37,983 bases of DNA from Geobacteraceae bacterium GWC2_55_20 (GTDB lineage: Bacteria; Desulfobacterota; Desulfuromonadia; Geobacterales; Pseudopelobacteraceae), in NCBI GenBank assembly GCA_001802125.1, contig MGZK01000170.1, forward strand, positions 1 through 37,983, read 5' to 3'. The notes below the pieces were generated by a model. It was not told the DNA's origin. It did not search any database and was given only the letters and a program-made list of their open reading frames with translations. Within the stretch, counting starts at the first letter, position 1. Every line of letters begins with the position of its first letter. This document shows positions 1-8,637 of this stretch, piece by piece. The translations under genes were made by a program, and so were the position numbers.

Positions 1-1
1 T

Positions 2-331
2 CCCGAAGCTCCGAAGTCCGAGGTAAAGCCGGAAGCACCTGCCAAGCCTCAGGATCAGGCACAACAGACTGCAGCACCTGTTCAGAATGACAGCCTGACA
101 CCAGCACCAGCAGGACAGCCACAGCCACAGCCACAACAGCAGGCAGCAGCTATCACCCCAGCCGCAGCAACTCGCAGGCCACCGCAGCAACAGCAGGCAC
201 CCGCACCGACTCTTATTCCGCAGGTAATACCGGGCGGCCCGCGCCCAGGGCGGTCGGTACAGCAGCATCAGCAGACGGCGAGGGCAAAAACCGCAACACC
301 TGCACCAGCGCCAACGCCAAAACCGCGCTGA
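2..331 (+). CDS. C-terminal tail of a Pro/Gln/Ala-rich protein (partial)
   Basis: An open frame enters from the left edge and ends at a TGA at 329-331, giving at least 109 residues. The visible part is almost entirely Pro, Gln and Ala with Lys/Glu near its start and includes short PQ repeats, so it is a low-complexity, probably disordered tail and no domain can be named. It is followed at once by a strong terminator and lies just upstream of F-type transfer genes on the same strand, so it is most likely the end of a conjugation gene. Which one cannot be told from this tail. Codon phase was chosen because the other two frames are interrupted. Confidence 0.65.
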   Translation, partial: PEAPKSEVKPEAPAKPQDQAQQTAAPVQNDSLTPAPAGQPQPQPQQQAAAITPAAATRRPPQQQQAPAPTLIPQVIPGGPRPGRSVQQHQQTARAKTATPAPAPTPKPR

Positions 332-355
332 TTCAGCGCGACAGAACAGCAGATC

Positions 356-386
356 AAGAGCCCCTTTCCATAGGGGCTCTTTTTGT
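356..386 (+). terminator. Rho-independent terminator after the Pro/Gln-rich gene
   Basis: A 9-bp stem AGAGCCCCT / AGGGGCTCT (357-365 with 372-380) is followed by TTTTTGTTT. It closes the upstream transcription unit, and 26 bases later the first copy of the shared 26-bp promoter-like element begins. Confidence 0.9.
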
Positions 387-408
387 TTGTGAAAATATTT
401 TTGTCGCG

Positions 409-440
409 AGGTTAATTTTCGGCGGGCTGGTCTGTACTCA
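409..440 (+). promoter_or_regulatory. Shared two-box promoter-like element, copy 1
   Basis: TTAATT (412-417), exactly 17 bp, then TACTCA (435-440), with a GC-rich spacer containing GCTGGTC. The same layout and spacing occur at 3446, 7559 and, on the minus strand, 26107. The second box ends 32 bp before the ATG at 472, which leaves a short leader carrying the ribosome binding site, as expected for a promoter. The boxes fit the sigma-70 spacing rule but are poor matches to its consensus, so an activator or alternative sigma factor may be needed (inference). Confidence 0.65.
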
Positions 441-471
441 TATCAAGAGCAAAAAAAGGAGTCTTACAGCC

Positions 472-1143
472 ATGAAAAAAATCATCATAACAATAGCAAT
501 ACTGATCACAAGCCTGTTTGCATCTTCTCCGGCAACAGCTGCCCCAGCGCAATGTGTAACAGATTGGCGCGTAGATTCATGGTCAGAGTGCGGATGGGGA
601 GCAACACCTATTTTAATCGGGATTGTGTACGAAAGCCCAGCTGGAGCGTGCTCCCTCGATCATACCGGCTGGAATGAGACGACAGCATTTTTGGGCTGGA
701 TCAACTGTTCCGGCGTGCCGCAACCAGATGACGGCAATTTCACAAATCCCGAAACTTGGCGATCAACATTGATCGAGCCAGGTTTTTGTAATTCTCCGCG
801 ATATCCGGCCGGTTATTTTACTGCATACACAGACGCTACGATTACGGCAGGATCATCGAAATTCCGGGCGGCACACATAACGGAACTTCGGATAAATATT
901 GATTTAATGCGGGCAGACGCCGGGTTGGCAAACTTCTCATGGACAGATCCAATATTGAAAATTGGAATAACAAGAGTGAAAAAAGTTCATATCGACGAAC
1001 TTCGGACAGCAATTGCCGAAGTGTACACAACTTGCGGCACTGCCGCCCCGGTTTTTTCAGATGCTTCTATCACAACAGGCATAACAAAAATCAAAGCCGC
1101 GCACATCAACGAACTCAGGGCAGCGGTCGACAACGCACCTTAA
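472..1143 (+). CDS. Secreted three-repeat protein in the transfer region
   Basis: 223 residues. The start ATG follows AAAAAAGGAG. Residues 1-23 are a Sec signal peptide (MKK, hydrophobic core, ATAAPA). The middle part contains several cysteines (for example CVTDW, SECGW, GACSL, INCSG), suggesting disulfides in an extracytoplasmic protein. The C-terminal half holds three copies of a roughly 35-residue unit built as D-x-x-I-T-x-G-x-(T/S)-K-(I/V/F)-x-x-x-HI-x-ELR. I have seen similar HI-x-ELR repeats in secreted proteins of unrelated bacteria, but I know of no assigned function. It is the first gene behind copy 1 of the shared promoter element and is followed by a small membrane gene and a TraN-like gene without a terminator, so it is probably co-transcribed with transfer genes. 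A surface or mating-contact role is an inference from position only. Confidence 0.8.
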   Translation: MKKIIITIAILITSLFASSPATAAPAQCVTDWRVDSWSECGWGATPILIGIVYESPAGACSLDHTGWNETTAFLGWINCSGVPQPDDGNFTNPETWRSTLIEPGFCNSPRYPAGYFTAYTDATITAGSSKFRAAHITELRINIDLMRADAGLANFSWTDPILKIGITRVKKVHIDELRTAIAEVYTTCGTAAPVFSDASITTGITKIKAAHINELRAAVDNAP

Positions 1144-1165
1144 CCAAAAAAGGAGAAAATTCGTC

Positions 1166-1378
1166 ATGGGAAAATCATATCAACAACGCACAATCGAGGG
1201 CCTTTCGTACACCCTGGGCTACCGTAAGTTCAACCAGGAACCGTGCAAATCTTGGGGCGAACTTGGCCGGGCTGCAGCTTTTACCTACCTTGCACCAACT
1301 CTCTGCGTCGGCATCCCGGCGGTTGTGGTAGTCGTCGCTGTCTCTGTTTTTCCGTTCATTCAACGGATCTTTCACTAA
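1166..1378 (+). CDS. Small single-span membrane protein
   Basis: 70 residues with a good ribosome binding site (AAAAAAGGAG) 22 bp after the preceding stop codon. The N-terminal 35 residues are polar and basic, and residues about 38-64 form a strongly hydrophobic segment (AAAFTYLAPTLCVG followed by a Val-rich run) ending in a short basic tail. Gene packing (20-22 bp gaps on both sides) makes it a real member of the operon rather than a chance frame. I do not recognise the family. Small inner-membrane proteins are common in F-type transfer operons, but no specific homologue can be claimed. Confidence 0.6.
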   Translation: MGKSYQQRTIEGLSYTLGYRKFNQEPCKSWGELGRAAAFTYLAPTLCVGIPAVVVVVAVSVFPFIQRIFH

Positions 1379-1398
1379 AAAAAATACTGGAGGATATT

Positions 1399-3372
1399 AT
1401 GCTTAAATATCTGTTTTGCATGCTGTTATTGTCGAGCACAATCGCAGCTCACGCAGACGACAAAACCGACGCAAGGGCATCGGCTACGGGCAGCTATAAT
1501 CAGTATATTGCGCCTGCAGCAGGAACGAACATCAACAATAACCCGCTGATTTCGGGCGGAGAACTGAAGTCCCTGGACGGCGAGAGATCTTTCACAATTG
1601 GCGGCATGCAAAACTCAGGAAAAACGGCGCTGAAAGTGACCGCAATTCCCAATTTTGCCAGCGGGGATATTCTAAAAGTTGTTGTCGAGCAGGACCTAGA
1701 CGGCGACGGAACCATCGAGACAATCTCCAATTTTCCTGCGGCGGCGGATGCTGGAAAATTAATCTCTGGTGTGTGTGCGAATGGATATGTTGCTTGCACA
1801 CCTGGGACATACAGTAACTGCAATTTTGAAAAATGGGCGGTCGATAATACGTCCGGAGCTATAGCAGCGGCACAACAGCCCACGATCAACGGATTGACAA
1901 ACTGCTACTGTTTCAATAATCACTGTTCGACTTTTACAAACAGCATAATTTTGAACCTGGATTCTCTTGTAAGTGACTTCGGCGGCGGAGTCTTAACTGC
2001 ATTTCTCGAAAAACATACGGATTTTGCATTCAGCAGCGCATCGGCATCTTCAGGGACGATATCGTATAACGGCGTAAAAACCACAAAACCGGCTGCAGTC
2101 CCGGCCGCACCGGCGCAAAACCCGGTGATCTATTCAGCCCAGGCCCCAGGCGATATACAGGGCTACTACCAGGACATCGGGCCGCTGGACGGCATCGGAC
2201 AGGGCGAGATTGACGCACAAAAAGCAAGCCCAAACTCTATGTATAGTATCGTTAAGGGCGTTGCCGACAATCAGCCGGGCGTGTCACTAAAATCATGCAC
2301 AATGACAAAAAATACATCGATCGATATTGAAAACCGCATTTACAAAACAGACGACATAGTGGAAGCCACCTCGAGCGACCACTATATATACCTGACTTAT
2401 GACAGAGTTGGGGAAACAGGCCTGAAAGTGCACCTTTCTACATATTCATACCAGGGCAACTTAGAGCAAAGTCGGGACCTCGGGACCGTTAATTTCGTTC
2501 CGGATTCTCCCGATTACGCCAACGGATTCGAACTCACGCAAATCGATATGAACTATAAATTAGTTGGCACCGGATGCTCGAATTTGAACAACACTATTAC
2601 CTGGTTTAAGGGTGTCGGAGCATTCCCGATGACGGCAAATACTGTATGTTCGGGCGGTGGCGTGCAATCGTTCACGATCACGACATCGGCAACATTCACA
2701 TTTTCAGCGCAAAAATTCGTGCATTCAGAACAAAACGGCTGTGCAATTTACGAAACAGATCCTGCCTGCCGGCTGAAGGATGAAAAATGGGACACCCGCG
2801 ACACGGTCTTTAATTTCATGCCGACCGGCTTTCAGATGGCCCAAAATTGTCAGACTATCAATGGCCCGATCAGGGCGACCCAGTTCTGTCGCGACTGGTG
2901 GCAGAAAGACAGAACGTATTCTTGTGTTAACAATCTGCCGGCCTACACCTTCGATAAAAGCAGGTTTGCCGAAGCACGTAACTCGGCAACATTAAACGGC
3001 GACACCATGACTTACACTGACGGCGGAGTAGAAAAAAGCTACATCATAGGAGCCCCGCCAGGCGATCTCCCCTGCGAGCAGATTTGCAAAGTCAAGTTGC
3101 CGGCGGCGGCGGTTGTGATATCAACAACGGCACCGGCCACGGACGTAAAAACAAATTCATCGTTGGCAGCGGCAGGATATAAATTCTATTTCCGGACGTG
3201 TCTCGCGGATCAGGCCGGCAACCCGACGTGCCCAACAGAAACAGGAGAAACGATAGACGAAGCGTGCGCGTGTACAGACCAAAAAGCTTTCGGCGAAATA
3301 ATGGGCGGCTTATCTGCGATCAGCAGCATCAAACGCGACAGTATCTGTTCAGCTGTTTTGCCAACGCAGTAA
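1399..3372 (+). CDS. TraN-like secreted conjugation protein (N-terminal-type half)
   Basis: 657 residues from the ATG at 1399, chosen over an upstream start at 1243 because TGGAGG lies just ahead and the protein then begins with a clean signal peptide (MLKYLFCMLLLSSTIAAHADD). The mature part is rich in cysteines and beta-prone Gly/Ser/Thr. Two segments recall TraN mating-pair stabilisation proteins: a CRDWW-to-YSC cysteine motif near residues 480-500, and near the C terminus a cysteine pair (CAC) followed by a DSICS ending. The typical TraN C-terminal block (CC...CCF-x-SKLARI) is absent here but present in the next gene, so TraN functions may be split between the two. Family assignment rests on motif memory and could be wrong; the export and operon position are firm. 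Confidence 0.55.
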   Translation: MLKYLFCMLLLSSTIAAHADDKTDARASATGSYNQYIAPAAGTNINNNPLISGGELKSLDGERSFTIGGMQNSGKTALKVTAIPNFASGDILKVVVEQDLDGDGTIETISNFPAAADAGKLISGVCANGYVACTPGTYSNCNFEKWAVDNTSGAIAAAQQPTINGLTNCYCFNNHCSTFTNSIILNLDSLVSDFGGGVLTAFLEKHTDFAFSSASASSGTISYNGVKTTKPAAVPAAPAQNPVIYSAQAPGDIQGYYQDIGPLDGIGQGEIDAQKASPNSMYSIVKGVADNQPGVSLKSCTMTKNTSIDIENRIYKTDDIVEATSSDHYIYLTYDRVGETGLKVHLSTYSYQGNLEQSRDLGTVNFVPDSPDYANGFELTQIDMNYKLVGTGCSNLNNTITWFKGVGAFPMTANTVCSGGGVQSFTITTSATFTFSAQKFVHSEQNGCAIYETDPACRLKDEKWDTRDTVFNFMPTGFQMAQNCQTINGPIRATQFCRDWWQKDRTYSCVNNLPAYTFDKSRFAEARNSATLNGDTMTYTDGGVEKSYIIGAPPGDLPCEQICKVKLPAAAVVISTTAPATDVKTNSSLAAAGYKFYFRTCLADQAGNPTCPTETGETIDEACACTDQKAFGEIMGGLSAISSIKRDSICSAVLPTQ

Positions 3373-3393
3373 TAGAATATATATACCGTTTCC

Positions 3394-3419
3394 AAAGCCC
3401 CTGTTCAGGGGCTTTTTTT
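3394..3419 (+). terminator. Rho-independent terminator after the first TraN-like gene
   Basis: AAAGCCCCT / AGGGGCTTT stem (3394-3402 with 3407-3415), a GTTC loop and a run of seven T. It separates the first transfer unit from the lectin-TraN unit, whose own promoter-like element starts 22 bp downstream. Confidence 0.92.
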
Positions 3420-3440
3420 GTTCGCGTTTTTTCTTTTGCG

Positions 3441-3474
3441 GGAGGTTAATTTTTCCGGTGCTGGGCTGTACTGA
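3441..3474 (+). promoter_or_regulatory. Shared two-box promoter-like element, copy 2
   Basis: TTAATT (3446-3451), 17 bp, TACTGA (3469-3474). The spacer again carries GCTGG. The second box ends 32 bp before the ATG at 3506, the same distance as in copy 1, which supports this ATG as the true start of the lectin-TraN gene. Confidence 0.65.
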
Positions 3475-3505
3475 TTATATGCCCAACTCCAGGAGGAAAA
3501 ACGAT

Positions 3506-6500
3506 ATGCAAAAAAGACATTCAGCGTTCCGCTTCATCACTTGCCGGCCGCTTGTGGCAGCTGTCGCAATGCTCGCCGGGTTTTTACTCACCGGCATAAT
3601 GGACACATCAATCGCACTCGCGGCGACGTGCAATACAGCCGATTTCGAGAGTTTCACACTTTCAGCCGTCGACGGCCGGACAACTTATGCTGTCACAAAA
3701 AACGTTCTCTCGTGGAACGACGCGCAGGCTCTCGCGGTTGCGTCTGGCGGGCGGCTGGCAACGATCATCAACGCAGGACAAAACGAGGAGATTGCAACGA
3801 AACTTGGCAATCTGTTCACCCCCGCACCGGCTCCGTCATCCGGAAACAAGGCTTGGATTGGTCTGCGGGATCTTGCAAACACTGGCGTCTGGAGCCTGGA
3901 GGGGGCAGATATACAGCTAACTCCGGACCGGTTTTCGTGGGCCAGCGGCACAAGCAATTACACAAATTACCCAATGGACCAGCCGGATGATTATTGCACG
4001 CTGGCTGAGAAACAGGTTAATCCCGACCGGATCTGCTACGGCGAGCCGTGGGTAACAATCGAGGCATACGGGGCATGGTCAGACGAAGGCGACCACGGCC
4101 CTACCACCTTGAAGTTAAAGGGAGTCGTTGAGTGGCCGAATAATATTTTGGATTGCGTAAAAACTACTACACCGCCGACGACTATTCCTGACGAAACATT
4201 GCCGGGAACAGAAAACGGAGCACTTTATTGTAAAGATCAATCGGGACTCATGCTGGCTGAATGCGTGGCCACAATTGACAGCGGCAAGTTTTGCCCCTTG
4301 GATAAAATCGCTTGCGAACCTGTCAACGCAGCCGCAAAATGCCCCACAGGCTCGACTCTGAACACAGAGCGGGACATGTGCCAGGCAGACCATTTGTCTG
4401 TCATATGTCCGGCCAGCTACACATGGGATTCTTCGATTGATCGTTGCGTCTTGCCGCCGACCTGCGCTGGCGGTGGGGTTTTCAATACAATAACAGACCG
4501 CTGTGAAACCCTGATTTCTCAGGATTGCCCGGCCGGTTACACCTTCAACCAGGGTGAAAACAAATGCACAATGGCTGTTGTTTGTGCCGAAGGTGGAACA
4601 TACAACCCGACAGCGGACAGATGCGAAAAGTCACAGTCCGGAACTTGTGACAACGGGTTTGTTCTCAACTCGACCAGCGGGCTGTGCGAGAAGGCGCCTA
4701 CATGCCCAACCGGAACTACATATAACAATACATACAACAAATGTATCAGCGATACGGATAGTGTTTGCCCGGCCGGGTACACCTGGGCAGAGGTCAGAAC
4801 CCGGTGCGAAAAAACTCCGGAGTGCGGAACCGGTGCATCATACAGCCCGGTTTCCGGGAAGTGCGAATCTCAATCACCGCCCAGCACAAGCAATTATGCA
4901 GCTGTACAGGGGCCAGCGTTCGACACGCCGTTTCCTCTGTATTTTACTGGCACAATGGATTCTGTATTGGAAATGGGATACGTAGGTTCTCAAGTTGTAA
5001 ATTTGCCAACTGTTGAAACATATAATTGGGTGAATTCAAATCCGCTTGGACCTTTTACGGTTGGACCTTTCGTTGGAACATTGCTTAATTATCAGATTGC
5101 AAACGCTTGGGATGTTTTTAACGGGGTTGGATATGGAATCCAATGTCAAAGAGGACCAGATTATTATTTTTCTCCGTATTGGTACCCAAGCTCGTTTTGT
5201 GGCGAGGCAGCTTTAGCGGCAGCTGGATGCACATCTGTAAAGTATAATACTTGCGGACATGAAGTTAATGCTGCCGGGCCTTGGTCTTGTGGATGGGACA
5301 ATAAGGTAAGAGTCCTCGGATACAACGCCTATGCAATTTGCGGTAACGCCACTTCCGGCACATCCACTTGCCCAACCGGCGGAACTCTTTCCGGCACTAC
5401 TTGTGTTTTTGACTCTATTTGTGCGGACGGATCTACTCCAACTGACAACGTGTGCCAGGTCAACCCCACCTGCACCGGCGGTAGCTTCGACACAAATACC
5501 GACACATGCTTTGTCACTCCAAACCCTTGCACCGATCCGGGAACGACTCTTGATACTGCCCTTGGGCGTTGCACGGCGGCAGCCAGTTGTACACCCGGCG
5601 TTTTGGATACGGCCCAGGATAAATGTACCGTCGCACCAACTTCCGGTTGCACTGCAGCTTACCCGCTTGACCCGGTTGCCGGGGTCTGTGCGTCTCCGGT
5701 TGTCTGCAATGGTGGCGTTTTCGTGCCGGCCGCCGACCGGTGTGAAGCCACCGTAGGTGATAATTGCACGACTGGCTACGTCTACGAGCCCCTTATCAAC
5801 AAATGCACTTCCGCGCCGACCTGCCCGACTGACATTGACTTCAACATGGGCGAGATCATCCTTTTTTCAACCGAGATAGACAAATGCGCGGCCGTGCCAA
5901 TACACACCTGCGGTGCTGACCTCACATGGATGTCCACTCCATACAACAAATGTGAAGCAATCCCGGTTTGTGATTCTCCCGGAGTTTACAGCAACACAAC
6001 CGACACCTGTTCGGCCGGCGTTTGCCCAGCCGGTGGAACCTGTAAGCAGATATCTGGAGATATGACCCTGGCGGCCGATGGATCGCCGATGACCTGGTGT
6101 TCTCCAAACCAGTGCCAGGACGACACGGCCGGCATGATCACCGGCGGGGATATCCCGCCTCAGGGAACGAACGATCTGACAGACGACGGCCCGAAAAATG
6201 AAGATGGAACATGTGCCGGCCAGATCTACATTTTCAACGGCCGGGACATGCGCTGCACAAAAGACGACATGCGCGGCATGATCGGATCTATCGCAAAAAT
6301 CGTTGCAATCATCGTTGCATCAATCCTGACCGCCGGGGCTCTGGCACCGCTGGCGCAAGGGCTCGCAGTCGCCATGGCAAGCACGAGCATCGTCACCCCG
6401 GCTGCAGCCATGGCAATATCATCAGCTATCATCACGTCCGCGGTTACGAGCATTATGAATCTGGGAATCGACGCAGCAACGGTAGGAATCGACGGCCAGG

Positions 6501-7474
6501 CTTGGGCAATACAGTCGTCAATTAGCCTCGTTTCGGCAGGCGTCATGGCTTACCTCGGGGGGGCCGTGACAGACGGATTTAAAACCTTCATGAGGCCTGA
6601 TGGTGCCATGGTGACGACTCAAACGGTGACGCAAACACTTCCTGCAGCGGGGTACGATGCTGGTGTAGAGGCGGCTGTTGGCGGACTCCAGGGCAATGTT
6701 CAGCAAGGATCACTTTCGTTAGTGTCGAGTACGGCAGGCGGGCAGACCTTATCAACAATCGGTACATATGTGGGCGAGCCGCTTATTAAAACAAGTGATG
6801 GAATCTGGCAGCAGATCAAAAATATGGGAACGAGTCTGAGTAATAATCTGTTGGGATCGAGCACACAGTCTGTTCAGATTTTTACGGATCGTCTCAATCA
6901 TACGATCACAACTATCACCTCGACTTTAACGACGTCTCCGACCGCTCTTGCACAAAGTCTTTATTATGCACAACAAATCGGCGCAGTCGTTCAGCCCGCA
7001 ATAAATGCGGGCATGATGGCGAGCTATCAGACAAAGAAATGCTGTAATCCGGACTCGATAGCTGCAAGCTGTGAAGCATCAGAAATCGAGGAATGGAGCC
7101 TTGTTGAAAAAGGAAATTGCCACCGGGTAGGGACTTACTGCGACACCAAATTTCTTGGTATGTGCATGGCACATAAAGAGACTTCCTGCTGTTTCGCGTC
7201 AAAGCTTGCACGGATCATACACGAACAGGGCCGGCCACAGCTGCAAGCTTTTGGAGAGGGAGGCGGCTGGGGAAGCCCGGAATCCCCGAGGTGCCGTGGT
7301 TTTACCCCCGATGAATTCCAGATGGTGGACTTCGGCCAGCTCAATCTTGATGAATATGTGGCGGATCTGACAGCACAGATTCAGCAAGTCGGACCGGGTT
7401 TTCAGAATTATATGGATTCGGTTTCGGCTGATGCTTCAAACAGAGCAAACACTTTAGTGCCAGCTGGAGAATAA
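3506..7474 (+). CDS. traN: TraN mating-pair stabilisation protein with N-terminal C-type lectin domain
   Basis: 1322 residues from the ATG at 3506, chosen because AGGAGGAA sits 7 bp upstream; a start at 3458 would fall inside the promoter element. Order of parts: signal peptide (about 1-40); C-type lectin-like domain (about 45-210) with WIGL, a QPD motif at 159-161 and WSD at 191-193; two blocks of cysteine-rich repeats (about 250-470 and 625-865), each roughly 35 residues of the form C-P-x-G-x-x-(Y/F)-x-x-x-x-x-x-C; a hydrophobic Ala/Ile-rich stretch (about 925-985); and the TraN C-terminal block with CCF-x-SKLARIIHEQG near 1228. F-plasmid TraN is about 600 residues, an outer-membrane adhesin that recognises recipient surface proteins. 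The extra lectin domain is unusual; QPD motifs in calcium-dependent lectins usually mean galactose-type sugars, so glycan recognition on recipients is a reasonable inference. Confidence 0.85.
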   Translation: MQKRHSAFRFITCRPLVAAVAMLAGFLLTGIMDTSIALAATCNTADFESFTLSAVDGRTTYAVTKNVLSWNDAQALAVASGGRLATIINAGQNEEIATKLGNLFTPAPAPSSGNKAWIGLRDLANTGVWSLEGADIQLTPDRFSWASGTSNYTNYPMDQPDDYCTLAEKQVNPDRICYGEPWVTIEAYGAWSDEGDHGPTTLKLKGVVEWPNNILDCVKTTTPPTTIPDETLPGTENGALYCKDQSGLMLAECVATIDSGKFCPLDKIACEPVNAAAKCPTGSTLNTERDMCQADHLSVICPASYTWDSSIDRCVLPPTCAGGGVFNTITDRCETLISQDCPAGYTFNQGENKCTMAVVCAEGGTYNPTADRCEKSQSGTCDNGFVLNSTSGLCEKAPTCPTGTTYNNTYNKCISDTDSVCPAGYTWAEVRTRCEKTPECGTGASYSPVSGKCESQSPPSTSNYAAVQGPAFDTPFPLYFTGTMDSVLEMGYVGSQVVNLPTVETYNWVNSNPLGPFTVGPFVGTLLNYQIANAWDVFNGVGYGIQCQRGPDYYFSPYWYPSSFCGEAALAAAGCTSVKYNTCGHEVNAAGPWSCGWDNKVRVLGYNAYAICGNATSGTSTCPTGGTLSGTTCVFDSICADGSTPTDNVCQVNPTCTGGSFDTNTDTCFVTPNPCTDPGTTLDTALGRCTAAASCTPGVLDTAQDKCTVAPTSGCTAAYPLDPVAGVCASPVVCNGGVFVPAADRCEATVGDNCTTGYVYEPLINKCTSAPTCPTDIDFNMGEIILFSTEIDKCAAVPIHTCGADLTWMSTPYNKCEAIPVCDSPGVYSNTTDTCSAGVCPAGGTCKQISGDMTLAADGSPMTWCSPNQCQDDTAGMITGGDIPPQGTNDLTDDGPKNEDGTCAGQIYIFNGRDMRCTKDDMRGMIGSIAKIVAIIVASILTAGALAPLAQGLAVAMASTSIVTPAAAMAISSAIITSAVTSIMNLGIDAATVGIDGQAWAIQSSISLVSAGVMAYLGGAVTDGFKTFMRPDGAMVTTQTVTQTLPAAGYDAGVEAAVGGLQGNVQQGSLSLVSSTAGGQTLSTIGTYVGEPLIKTSDGIWQQIKNMGTSLSNNLLGSSTQSVQIFTDRLNHTITTITSTLTTSPTALAQSLYYAQQIGAVVQPAINAGMMASYQTKKCCNPDSIAASCEASEIEEWSLVEKGNCHRVGTYCDTKFLGMCMAHKETSCCFASKLARIIHEQGRPQLQAFGEGGGWGSPESPRCRGFTPDEFQMVDFGQLNLDEYVADLTAQIQQVGPGFQNYMDSVSADASNRANTLVPAGE

Positions 7475-7498
7475 ATCCTTTCAACAGCAAAAAACCTT

Positions 7499-7530
7499 AA
7501 AGCCGCCCTTTAATCAGGGCGGCTTTTTTG
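7499..7530 (+). terminator. Rho-independent terminator after traN
   Basis: AAAGCCGCCCT / AGGGCGGCTTT, an 11-bp stem (7499-7509 with 7516-7526), six-base loop, then T-rich sequence. It lies 25 bp after the traN stop and just ahead of copy 3 of the shared element. Confidence 0.93.
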
Positions 7531-7552
7531 CGCCCAAAATTTATTTTTCGCC

Positions 7553-7587
7553 AGGAGGTTAATTTTTCGGCCGCTGGTCGGTACTTA
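7553..7587 (+). promoter_or_regulatory. Shared two-box promoter-like element, copy 3
   Basis: TTAATT (7559-7564), 17 bp, TACTTA (7582-7587), with GCTGGTC in the spacer. The second box ends 28 bp before the traU start codon. It would drive traU and the relaxase gene together. Confidence 0.65.
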
Positions 7588-7614
7588 AAATAGACCCGAA
7601 AAAACGGAGGCTAT

Positions 7615-8619
7615 ATGACAACAAAAAATCAAATATTAACCCTGGCAGCGGCGGTGCTGCTTGCTGTGCCGGCCAGTTCTTTTGCGGGAAAATGCAACAA
7701 CACTATCTTCAACCCGGTCACAGACGTCGCCTGGAACGGCTTGTTCCCGATCCGTGTCGGCGGCGTAAAGGTCACCCCGGCAGGCGTGCTGCCAGACGCC
7801 GGGGCGGGATCTGAAACCACGTCGCCGGTTTGTGCATGCTCTAGCGATGAGGGCCAATGGGTAGGGCTGAAAACCAGTTTTTGGGACATTGCAAACTTGA
7901 TCGAGGTCGTTGAAACCCCCGGCTGTTCAACGACTTTTGGAAAACAATTATATATGGGACAAGAGGGCTTTCACGGTGGCGGAGTTCGGGGAGGTACAAC
8001 GGCCCCGGCGCTTTTTAAACAAACACATTGGGTGTCTTTCCCAGTGATGAGTATTTTGAATTTGATGACGGATATGAAATGTGCGTCGAAAGGAAATATC
8101 AACTTTTTATACCCGACCGAGTTCGATCCTTCACACAACAACGACTTGATTGCTGTGTTCAGGCGGCCCGACAACTTTCTTTTCGCAAATCCGGCTTTCG
8201 ATCTGCTGCAGCCGGCAAACGCTCTGCAGGCGAACACAACCGCCAGTGTTTTGCCAGCAGCATATGACGCCCTGTTTTGGCTCTATTGGGACACTATCTA
8301 TCCGCTCTCCGGGTCGAAGTCTACGCCACATGACCTCGAGGGCTCCGCGCAGATCGCAGCGAAACAGATCTATTCGTTTTATGGAACAGGGATGCTGCAA
8401 GACCAAGTCAAAAACGTATGTCAGAGCGAAATCACTTTCACCCCGAAAAAGAGCCACTGGAGATTCCAGCTTGCAAAACCAGTGAAAACGCCAAAACCAT
8501 TTATCCCTGGGCAGTCTGAATTTGTCTGGGGCATGGGCGGGAAAAATCCACCGTTTAAGGAAGGGAACTTCCTTTTTGTCCTCTTCCAGAAACGCAACTG
8601 CTGCGAACGGCTGTACTAA
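7615..8619 (+). CDS. traU: TraU, F-type transfer protein
   Basis: 334 residues, the same size as F-plasmid TraU (about 330). It starts with a cleavable signal peptide (residues 1-24, ending SSFAGKC) and has the family's paired cysteines (CNNTIFNP, CACSSDEG, GCSTTFG, NCCERLY) and the conserved segment around SFWDIANLIEVVETPGC. TraU is a periplasmic or outer-membrane-associated protein needed for DNA transfer but not for pilus assembly in F, working with TraN, TraW and TrbC. The gene has CGGAGG before its ATG, follows a promoter-like element and lies 18 bp upstream of the relaxase gene, so both are likely transcribed together. In F, traU lies ahead of traN; here the order is reversed. Confidence 0.92.
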   Translation: MTTKNQILTLAAAVLLAVPASSFAGKCNNTIFNPVTDVAWNGLFPIRVGGVKVTPAGVLPDAGAGSETTSPVCACSSDEGQWVGLKTSFWDIANLIEVVETPGCSTTFGKQLYMGQEGFHGGGVRGGTTAPALFKQTHWVSFPVMSILNLMTDMKCASKGNINFLYPTEFDPSHNNDLIAVFRRPDNFLFANPAFDLLQPANALQANTTASVLPAAYDALFWLYWDTIYPLSGSKSTPHDLEGSAQIAAKQIYSFYGTGMLQDQVKNVCQSEITFTPKKSHWRFQLAKPVKTPKPFIPGQSEFVWGMGGKNPPFKEGNFLFVLFQKRNCCERLY

Positions 8620-8637
8620 ATTAAACGGGAGACAAAC

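Noticed and set aside
409-440. Shared transfer element as a sigma-54 promoter
   Set aside because: The required GG...GC spacing of -24/-12 boxes is absent in all four copies, unlike the true site at 33748.
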